This document shows positions 23,557 through 29,610 of a DNA stretch of 35,486 nt, one piece after another. The position numbers were made by a program, and so were the translations under genes. Each line of letters opens with the position of its first letter. Position 1 is the stretch's first letter. Below the pieces are notes generated by a model. It searched no databases, was not told the DNA's origin, and saw only the letters and a list, made by a program, of their open reading frames with translations. This DNA comes from Sphingomonas montana (GTDB taxonomy: Bacteria; Pseudomonadota; Alphaproteobacteria; Sphingomonadales; Sphingomonadaceae): positions 1 through 35,486 of the forward strand of contig NZ_KV887140.1 of the NCBI RefSeq assembly GCF_001956315.1, given 5' to 3'.

Positions 23557-24885
23557 ATGGTCGATCATGCAATCTCGTCCGATCCTGCGGTGCAGGCGCA
23601 GCTCGATCGGTTGGCGTCGCTGTCGCCCGGCGCGGACATCCTCGGGCTGGAGCGGATCGTCGCCTTGCTGGCTCGGCTCGGTGATCCACATCTGAAGATG
23701 CCGCCGGTGCTGCATGTCGCGGGCACGAACGGCAAGGGATCGACCTGCGCCTTCCTGCGCGCCGCGGTCGAGGGCGCGGGGCTGACCGCGCACGTCTATA
23801 CCAGTCCGCATCTGGTGCGGTTCAACGAACGGATCCGGCTGGCCGGCACGCTGATCGATGATGCGCTGCTCGCCGCGCTGCTCGCGGAGGTGCTCGATTG
23901 CGCGGGCGATATCGGACCCAGCTTTTTCGAAATCACCACCGCTGCCGCGTTTCTCGCCTTTGCGCGGACGCCGGCGGACGCCTGCATCGTGGAGGTGGGC
24001 CTGGGCGGGCGGCTGGACGCGACCAACGTGCTGGCCGGCCCGGCGGCGTGCGGCATCGCGCAGCTGGGCATCGACCATCAGGCGTTCCTTGGCGACCGGA
24101 TCGAGGATATCGCCGCCGAAAAGGCCGGTATCGCCAAGCCCGGCGTGCCGCTCGTCACCATGGCCTATCCCGCCGCCCTCGCGTCCCGCGTCGCGGATGT
24201 AGCACTGGCCGCCGGTGCGCCCCTGCTGCCCGCCGGCGATGCGTGGTCGTTCATGGTCGAGCCGGGCGCGGTGCGCTATACCGACGACCGTGGCACGCTG
24301 CGGCTGGACCTGCCCGCGCTGGACGGGCCGCATCAGCCCGGCAACCTTGCTCTGGCGGTCGCGATGTTGCGGCATCAGCGGCAGGTCGCCGTGCCCGATG
24401 CCGCGCTCGTCGCCGCCGGGCCCGCCGCACGCTGGCCCGCACGGATGCAGCGCATCCGCCGGGGCACGCTCTTCGACCGGCTGCCCGCCGGGGCGGACCT
24501 GCATATCGATGGCGCGCACAACCCCGCCGCCGCACGCGCGGTCGCCCCGCACCTGCGCGCGCTGCGCGGTGACGGTCGGCCGCTGGTGCTGGTCGCCGGG
24601 CTGCTGGCGAACAAGGATGCCGCCGGCGTCCTCGCCCCGCTTGTCGGCGTGGTGGACCGGCTGATCGCCGTGCCGGTGCCCGGTCATGCCACCCACGATC
24701 CCGCCACGTTGGCAGCGGCCGCACGCGGGTCGGGCATCGCAGCGGATGCCGTATCCGATATCGGCGCCGCTATCCTGCGAATCGCGATGGAAGCAGCCCC
24801 GGACCGGCCGCCGCACGTCGTCGTCATCGGGTCGCTCTACCTGGCTGGCACCGTCCTCGCCGCGAACGGAACACCACCCGACTGA
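23557..24885 (+). CDS. folC: Bifunctional folylpolyglutamate/dihydrofolate synthase
   Basis: A 442-residue Mur-ligase-like enzyme that adds glutamate to dihydropteroate and to folates, using ATP. The P-loop is GTNGKGST (about 55-62). YTSPHLVRFNERI, VEVGLGGRLDATNVL and the C-terminal LHIDGAHNPAA are the expected folate and glutamate-ligase motifs. CGGAG lies about 10 nt before ATG 23557. The gene is a usual downstream neighbour of accD. Confidence 0.96.
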   Translation: MVDHAISSDPAVQAQLDRLASLSPGADILGLERIVALLARLGDPHLKMPPVLHVAGTNGKGSTCAFLRAAVEGAGLTAHVYTSPHLVRFNERIRLAGTLIDDALLAALLAEVLDCAGDIGPSFFEITTAAAFLAFARTPADACIVEVGLGGRLDATNVLAGPAACGIAQLGIDHQAFLGDRIEDIAAEKAGIAKPGVPLVTMAYPAALASRVADVALAAGAPLLPAGDAWSFMVEPGAVRYTDDRGTLRLDLPALDGPHQPGNLALAVAMLRHQRQVAVPDAALVAAGPAARWPARMQRIRRGTLFDRLPAGADLHIDGAHNPAAARAVAPHLRALRGDGRPLVLVAGLLANKDAAGVLAPLVGVVDRLIAVPVPGHATHDPATLAAAARGSGIAADAVSDIGAAILRIAMEAAPDRPPHVVVIGSLYLAGTVLAANGTPPD

Positions 24886-24891
24886 ACTCAT

Positions 24892-24916
24892 GCTAATGCG
24901 ATTGACTTGCAATAGC
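24892..24916 (+). promoter_or_regulatory. Fur-like imperfect palindrome before the DUF6628-like gene
   Basis: GCTAATGCGA at 24892-24901 and TTGCAATAGC at 24907-24916 are inverted repeats (8 of 10 positions), with TTGAC between. The TGCGA/TTGCA core resembles alphaproteobacterial Fur sites. The -35-like TTGACT (24902-24907) lies at its centre, so a bound protein would block the promoter. The -10 (near 24925) is poor. Confidence 0.4.
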
Positions 24917-24957
24917 GACGGTGCTTCATTGTGCTCCTGACGACGATGGAGTGCGCG

Positions 24958-25413
24958 ATGACGTCCCGATCCAATCTCACGGCCGAATCCACCGCCACTA
25001 CGCGGATGCTGCCCCATGCCATGCCGGCCGGATCGGCGGACCGCCTGCTGCTGTTCGCGATCCGCCGCATGGCACAGGCCGGAATCGACGATGCCTACGC
25101 CTCCAACGCGATGCTGAACCATTTCGGCCGCGGGTTCCGTCGCCCCCTGGTGCTGCTGCGCGCGACGATCGCGGAGGTGTCGCGCGTGTCGGCCCGTTCG
25201 CTGATGGTGGCACCCTGCTGCTGCCCACGCATCACCGCGGACGAACATGGCCTCCTCTCGGCGATCGCCGGCGCGGTCCATGACCCGCGCGATGCGCACG
25301 ACCGGCTCGCCCGCCACCTGGGCGTCCGCCACTGCCACGTCGCCGGCGAAACCATGCGCGCGTTGGACGATGCGTTCCGCGACTTGGGCCACCCGCTGGC
25401 GGTTGTTGGGTGA
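24958..25413 (+). CDS. DUF6628-like protein
   Basis: A 151-residue protein. ATG 24958 is chosen over GTG 24931 because GGAG lies 6-7 nt before it. It is soluble, with the run LMVAPCCCPRITADE (about residues 79-93), three Cys in a row, and later HCHVAGETMRALDDAFRDLGHPL. This matches what I recall of DUF6628, a family of Sphingomonads with no known function, but this is a memory-based call. The CCCP could bind metal. The promoter region holds a Fur-like palindrome, so a link to iron or redox is possible but unproven. Confidence 0.65.
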   Translation: MTSRSNLTAESTATTRMLPHAMPAGSADRLLLFAIRRMAQAGIDDAYASNAMLNHFGRGFRRPLVLLRATIAEVSRVSARSLMVAPCCCPRITADEHGLLSAIAGAVHDPRDAHDRLARHLGVRHCHVAGETMRALDDAFRDLGHPLAVVG

Positions 25414-25628
25414 GACAACTCTAAAGCCTCTCCCCGTCAGGAGTTTCGATCACCGCCAGGTGGGGATTGTCTCCGGCAACCTGCAACATGCCGAGGGCAT
25501 GTTTTACCCGACAGTGATCGAAACTGGGTTGGGGTGGGGGCAACAGCACCAGACCAACAACATGGTAGGATTGATGAGTTCAGCCCCACCCCAACCCCTC
25601 CCCTGAAGGGGGGGGGCTTATACAGCAC
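25414..25628. repeat. Nested palindromes and C-rich repeat units between the DUF6628-like gene and ampG
   Basis: AGTTTCGATCAC at 25442-25453 pairs perfectly with GTGATCGAAACT at 25514-25525 across 60 nt. Inside lies a smaller hairpin, AACATGCC and GGCATGTT (around 25486-25504). Next comes a GGGTTGGGGTGGGGGC tail (from about 25525) and its partner at 25581-25619 (AGCCCCACCCCAACCCC then TCCCCTGAAGGGG), the same family as near 29410 and 35258. No gene is seen. Confidence 0.55.
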
Positions 25629-26984
25629 TCAACCCACCTCTTTCGCCTGCCGCAAACTATCCACCACGAACCCCCGCCGCCACAGGATCCACAGCAGCAC
25701 CATCCCTGGCACCGCGACCACCATTGTCATCACCCAGAACCCGGCCCAGCCGAGCGCGGTCGCAAGGTAGCCCGCCGGCGTCGCCAGCCAGGTCCGCCCG
25801 ACCGCCGCAACCGAGGACAGCAGCGCGAACTGCGTCGCGGTATAGGCCAGGTTCGACAGGCCCGACAGGTAGGTGACGAACACCGTCAGCCCGATCCCGC
25901 TCGTCACCTGTTCGATCGCGACTGCGGTGGTCAGCCAGCCTACGCTGTGCCCCGCCATCGCCAGCATCACGAACGCCAGGTTGCTGACCATCATCAACAG
26001 CCCCGAAACGAACAGCGCGCGCCCCATGCCCAGCCACGCTAGGAACGGCGCCGCCAGCGCGGTCCCGGCGATCAGCCCCCAGAAGCCGATAATCTTGTTG
26101 ATCGCCAGAAACTCCGTGTCGGAAAAGCCGAGTTCGACAATCATCGGATTGAGCATCCCCTGCCCCATCGCATCGCCCAGCTTGTAGACCAGCACGAACA
26201 ACAGGATCAGCACTGCACCCCGCCGGCCGAGAAACTCGCGGAACGGCCCGACGATCGTATCCTGCAACCACCGCACCGGCGGCGCGCCCGCATCGCGGAC
26301 AACCGTCGCGTCATGCCGCCCCGGCCCCGCCCAGGCGGCGGCGATCATCCCCGGCAGCACGCAGAATGCGGTCAGGCCGTAAGCCAGCGCCCAACCCAGC
26401 CCGGCCCCCTCGCTGGACGCCAGCCACACCGTGCCGACCCCCGCGATCAAATTGCCGATCCGATATCCGAACTGGTTGTTGGCGGTTCCGTACACCAGCT
26501 CGTCCGCCGCCAATATCTCGATCCGGTACGCATCGATGACGATATCCTGCGTCGCGGCCAGGAACGCAGTCACGATCGCCCACAGCGCGAACACCCCCAA
26601 ATGCCGCGCCGGATCACTGCCGCCCAGCATCCAGACCGCCCCGAACAACAGCAATTGGATCAGCAGCAGCCACGCCCGCCGCTGCCCCAGCCAGCCGGTC
26701 AGCACTGGCAACTGCCCCCGGTCGACCAGCGGCGCCCACAAGAATTTCAGCGTGTAGGGCGTCGTCAGCCCGATCGCGAAACCGATCGTCTTCTTGTCGA
26801 GCCCGATCTTGGCCAGCCAGAACGTCATCGTCGCGAGAAGCAGCGCAAGCGGAAATCCGCTCGATATCCCCAGCAGCAACGCCGCCAGCGGCCGCGGTCG
26901 CAGATAAGGCGCAAGCAACCGCGGCGACAGGCGGTGCGGCCGCGGTATGGAGTCCGGGCTCGTCGCTGGCGAAGGATCATTCAT
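25629..26984 (-). CDS. ampG: AmpG-type muropeptide permease (MFS)
   Basis: A 451-residue permease of the major facilitator family with about 12 membrane segments. The AmpG signatures are visible: LLLGISSGFPLALLLATMTFWL (residues about 36-57, quoted from a longer run), PYTLKFLWAPLVDR and ATQDIVIDAYRIE. AmpG imports anhydro-muropeptides released from peptidoglycan for recycling. No Shine-Dalgarno precedes ATG 26984; a TTATAT on the minus strand (26999-26994) lies 9 nt upstream. It runs in the same direction as the response-regulator gene, 60 nt after it. Confidence 0.9.
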   Translation of the reverse strand: MNDPSPATSPDSIPRPHRLSPRLLAPYLRPRPLAALLLGISSGFPLALLLATMTFWLAKIGLDKKTIGFAIGLTTPYTLKFLWAPLVDRGQLPVLTGWLGQRRAWLLLIQLLLFGAVWMLGGSDPARHLGVFALWAIVTAFLAATQDIVIDAYRIEILAADELVYGTANNQFGYRIGNLIAGVGTVWLASSEGAGLGWALAYGLTAFCVLPGMIAAAWAGPGRHDATVVRDAGAPPVRWLQDTIVGPFREFLGRRGAVLILLFVLVYKLGDAMGQGMLNPMIVELGFSDTEFLAINKIIGFWGLIAGTALAAPFLAWLGMGRALFVSGLLMMVSNLAFVMLAMAGHSVGWLTTAVAIEQVTSGIGLTVFVTYLSGLSNLAYTATQFALLSSVAAVGRTWLATPAGYLATALGWAGFWVMTMVVAVPGMVLLWILWRRGFVVDSLRQAKEVG

Positions 26985-27044
26985 CGCGCGACCATATAAG
27001 CCGGTCGCCGGATTACCAGTCCCCGCCGCCGCCCGTCCGGTCGA

Positions 27045-27461
27045 TCAGAACAGGTCCAGCCCCGGCGGCAGCCGCTTCACCGTTCGGCCGGCGATCTTCG
27101 CGTCGATCGTGTCGATCGCGGCCACCAAGTCGCGATTGCCATAGGGCTTGTTGAGGACGCCCAGCGCCAGTTCGCGCGCTTCCGGCGGGCACTGCCCGGT
27201 CACGAACAGCAACGGGATGCCGCGGTCCCGCGCCGCCCGCGCGACGTCCAGCCCGCTGCCGTCCGACAGGCGGATGTCGGCCAGCACCAGATGCAGCCCC
27301 TCGCTGTCGATGAAGCGCAACGCCTCCTCCACCCGGTCGGTGGTAGCCACGATGTCGAATCCGGCTTCGCGCAGGAAATGTTCGTTGTCGAACGCGACCA
27401 GTGGCTCGTCCTCGACGATCAGGATGCGATTGATCGTGCGTTTGCGCTTGCCGAACAGCAT
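27045..27461 (-). CDS. Receiver-only response regulator
   Basis: A 138-residue single-receiver protein starting MLFGKRKRTINRILIVEDEP. The acidic pair E17-D18, the phosphoacceptor D62 in LVLADIRLSDGSG, the Thr of LLFVTGQ (T88) and K105 in NKPY are all in place, so it should be phosphorylated. There is no output domain. The LLFVTGQ-P and KPY parts recall the FAT-GUY group, which includes Sphingomonad stress regulators such as SdrG. An upstream ATG (27551) would add 30 residues, but an EcfG-like promoter lies inside that extension, so 27461 is preferred. Confidence 0.88.
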   Translation of the reverse strand: MLFGKRKRTINRILIVEDEPLVAFDNEHFLREAGFDIVATTDRVEEALRFIDSEGLHLVLADIRLSDGSGLDVARAARDRGIPLLFVTGQCPPEARELALGVLNKPYGNRDLVAAIDTIDAKIAGRTVKRLPPGLDLF

Positions 27462-27505
27462 CTGACCGTTACGCCCCCCAAAGTCCCAGAGTCCGAAGTT
27501 TATCA

Positions 27506-27531
27506 GACGGTCTGGCGAACGTTTCAGTTCC
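27506..27531 (-). promoter_or_regulatory. EcfG-like (general stress) promoter of the response regulator
   Basis: On the minus strand GGAAC (27531-27527) and CGTC (27509-27506) are separated by 17 nt. The EcfG consensus in alphaproteobacteria is GGAAC-N16/17-CGTT, so this is one mismatch off. It starts about 45 nt before the receiver's ATG. Confidence 0.45.
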
Positions 27532-27580
27532 GGTTTATTTCCGGCCTTCATACCTGTTTCCAGATCGGACGACCTGACCC

Positions 27581-28456
27581 TTGCGCACTCCCCGCCGACC
27601 CGGCCCCGCGGCCCCCGCCCAGGCCCCAGTCGCGCCCACTGCCGCGCCCACTGCCCCGCCCCCCGGCACTGCCGCCCAGGCCCCCACGCCCAAGCCGGCC
27701 CGCGAACCCGATCGCGCGCTGAAGAAGCAGGCTGGCGATCCGCAACGCATCGCCAAGCTGCTGGCCCGCGCCGGCGTCGCGTCGCGTCGCGAGATCGAAC
27801 GGATGATCGACGAACGCCGTATCGCGATCGATGGCGTGGCGATCGAGACGCCGGCCACGATCCTCACCTCACTTGTCGGCGTGACGGTGGACGGCAAGCA
27901 GGTGGCGGCACCCGCCCCCACCCGGCTGTTCCGCTATCACAAGCCGGCCGGGCTGCTGACCGCGGAGCGCGACCCCAAGGGCCGCCCGACGATCTACGAC
28001 CGGCTGCCCGAAGGCCTCCCGCGGCTCGTGCCGGTCGGGCGGCTCGATCTGAATACCGAGGGGCTGTTGCTGATGACCACCGACGGCGGCCTGAAACGCC
28101 AGCTGGAACTGCCCGCGACGGGCGTCGAGCGGACGTACCGCGCGCGCGTGTTCGGCGACATCAGTCAGAAGCAGCTCGAGGAACTGATCCACGGGATCGA
28201 GATCGAGGGCATCCGCTACGGATCGATCGACGCGAACCTGGAACGCCGCACCGGCCGCAACGGCTGGGTCGAGATGCGCCTGCGCGAAGGCAAGAACCGT
28301 GAGGTCCGGCGCGTGCTGGAGTTTCTGGGACTCCAGGTCAGTCGCCTGATCCGGACGAGCTACGGACCTTTTCCGCTCGACGACCTGCCGGCCGGCTATA
28401 TCGACGAGATCAAGCAGCATGATCTGGTCGCGTTTCGAAAGATTTTGAAAGACTGA
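27581..28456 (+). CDS. rRNA pseudouridine synthase, RsuA/RluB family
   Basis: A 291-residue enzyme that isomerises uridine to pseudouridine in rRNA. After a ~50-residue Pro/Ala-rich N-terminus comes an S4 RNA-binding domain (RIAKLLARAGVASRREIERM), then the catalytic domain with Asp in VGRLDLNTEGLLLMT and the closing REGKNREVRRVLEFLGLQV. The frame opens only at TTG 27581 (an in-frame TGA lies 6 nt upstream), with no Shine-Dalgarno, so the start is unusual. It could be RluB (23S) or RsuA (16S); RluB-like is slightly favoured. It is divergent from the response regulator. Confidence 0.88.
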   Translation: MRTPRRPGPAAPAQAPVAPTAAPTAPPPGTAAQAPTPKPAREPDRALKKQAGDPQRIAKLLARAGVASRREIERMIDERRIAIDGVAIETPATILTSLVGVTVDGKQVAAPAPTRLFRYHKPAGLLTAERDPKGRPTIYDRLPEGLPRLVPVGRLDLNTEGLLLMTTDGGLKRQLELPATGVERTYRARVFGDISQKQLEELIHGIEIEGIRYGSIDANLERRTGRNGWVEMRLREGKNREVRRVLEFLGLQVSRLIRTSYGPFPLDDLPAGYIDEIKQHDLVAFRKILKD

Positions 28457-28760
28457 GGCTTGGGTGGGTGTGCGACAGCCCACCGCCCTACCCATCTAGC
28501 CAGCCCATCCCGTCCATCCCGAGCGAAGTCGAGGGACCTTCCCCGAGCGCAGCCGAGGGGTGCTGTTGGCTTCTCGACTTTGCTCGAAGGGTCCCTCGAC
28601 TTCGCTCGGGATGGACGCGGGATTGGGGTCGGGAGTCCGCTGTCCTGCCGTACTTGGTGCGAGCGTGGCGCTCTGTGTCACGCCCTTGACCAAACCCAGC
28701 CCCTACTCACGACGTACAGTAGGGCGTATGGGCCTCGCTTTTACATCGGATACTCCACCC
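28457..28760. repeat. Long perfect 28-bp inverted repeat (TCGACTTCGCTCGGGAT family)
   Basis: 28511-28538 and 28590-28617 are perfect inverted copies (CGTCCATCCCGAGCGAAGTC continuing GAGGGACC), with two weaker copies of the same 17-bp motif between them (CCGAGCGCAGCCGAGGG and CTCGACTTTGCTCGAAG). This motif is a familiar intergenic repeat in Sphingomonadaceae. It lies between the pseudouridine synthase and rsmD genes, in the transcribed direction, so it could fold as a terminator-like hairpin. The rest of the gap shows no gene. Confidence 0.8.
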
Positions 28761-29399
28761 ATGCGCATCATCGCCGGCAGCTGGCGCGGCCGTTCCATCG
28801 CATCCCCCAAGGGCGACGACACGCGTCCTACGTCCGATCGGACGCGCGAGGCGCTGTTCTCGATGCTCGCCAGCCGGTTCGGCAGTTTCGAGGGCATCCG
28901 CGTGCTCGACCTGTTCGCCGGCACCGGCGCGCTGGGGCTCGAGGCGCTCTCGCGCGGCGCCGCCTACGCGACGTTCGTGGAACGCGAGCGACAGGCGCTC
29001 GACGTGCTGAAGGTCAACGTCGCCAAGCTTGCCGCGCCGGGCACGACCGATGTCCGCGGCCAGGGGGTCGAGGCGCTCGGGCCGCTGTACGGGCCGCGGT
29101 ACGATCTGGTGCTGATGGACCCGCCCTATCAATCCGGCGGCGGCGGGGCGTTGCTCGAACGGCTGGCCCGGCTGGGCTGGTTCGCGCCGGGTGCGCTTGT
29201 GTCGGTGGAAACGGGCAAGGCGGAAATCGTGGCGGCCAAGGGGTTCGAACAGGATACGGACCGGGTGCATGGGAAGGCCAAGCTGACCTTGCTGCGATGG
29301 GTCGGGGGTGACGAAGCTCCGGTTCCTGCGAAGGCTGACGTTGTAGAGGAAGACGACGCCGCTGAGGGCGACGTTGCAGAGGACGAGGCGAAGGACTGA
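28761..29399 (+). CDS. rsmD: 16S rRNA (guanine(966)-N(2))-methyltransferase
   Basis: A 212-residue SAM-dependent methyltransferase starting MRIIAGSWRGRSIASPKGDD. TRPTSDRTREALFSML, the SAM-binding VLDLFAGTGALGLEALSRGA and the catalytic LVLMDPPYQS are the RsmD signature (DPPY motif). It methylates G966 of 16S rRNA. The last ~22 residues (DVVEEDDAAEGDVAEDEAKD) are an acidic extension beyond the usual core. No strong Shine-Dalgarno is seen. The longer frame opening at 28560 runs through the repeat and is not used. Confidence 0.93.
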   Translation: MRIIAGSWRGRSIASPKGDDTRPTSDRTREALFSMLASRFGSFEGIRVLDLFAGTGALGLEALSRGAAYATFVERERQALDVLKVNVAKLAAPGTTDVRGQGVEALGPLYGPRYDLVLMDPPYQSGGGGALLERLARLGWFAPGALVSVETGKAEIVAAKGFEQDTDRVHGKAKLTLLRWVGGDEAPVPAKADVVEEDDAAEGDVAEDEAKD

Positions 29400-29404
29400 G
29401 TGCG

Positions 29405-29530
29405 GCCCCATTAGCCCCTCTCCTTCAGGGGAGGGGTTGGAGTGGGGCAACAGCGCCACAACTATGATCTCACCGGTCTGAAGCGGTCAGCCCCACCCCA
29501 ACCCCTTCCCTAAAGGAGAGGGGCTTAGGT
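29405..29530. repeat. Inverted pair of CCCCTCTCCTTCAGGGGAGGGG repeat units after rsmD
   Basis: One unit at about 29410-29447 (AGCCCCTCTCCT then TCAGGGGAGGGG and TTGGAGTGGGGC) faces another at about 29489-29527 (AGCCCCACCCCAACCCC then TTCCCTAAAGGAGAGGGGCT). They are 41 nt apart. Same family as the copies at 25581, 35258 and others. Hairpins of this kind may end the rsmD transcript. Confidence 0.65.
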
Positions 29531-29591
29531 TTCGTTTACGTCGGCCGAGTGCCCAACCAACGCCCCCAACGAACTTGCCCCCGGGCGCCGC

Positions 29592-29606
29592 GTTCCCTAC
29601 CTGTTC
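29592..29606 (+). promoter_or_regulatory. SOS (LexA) box at the uvrD start
   Basis: GTTC CCTACCT GTTC matches the alphaproteobacterial LexA consensus GTTC-N7-GTTC exactly. It ends 4 nt before the GTG start codon at 29611. TTGCCC (29575-29580) and TACCTG (29598-29603), 17 nt apart, could be the promoter it overlaps. Confidence 0.6.
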
Positions 29607-29610
29607 GCGG

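Noticed and set aside
23434-25392. 652-codon minus-strand frame opposite folC and the DUF6628-like gene
   Set aside because: Crosses two real genes and an intergenic repeat; composition is that of an antisense frame.
28560-28760. Longer RsmD start giving 67 extra residues
   Set aside because: The extension crosses the palindromic repeat and does not resemble RsmD; ATG 28761 begins at the conserved MRIIAGSWRGR.
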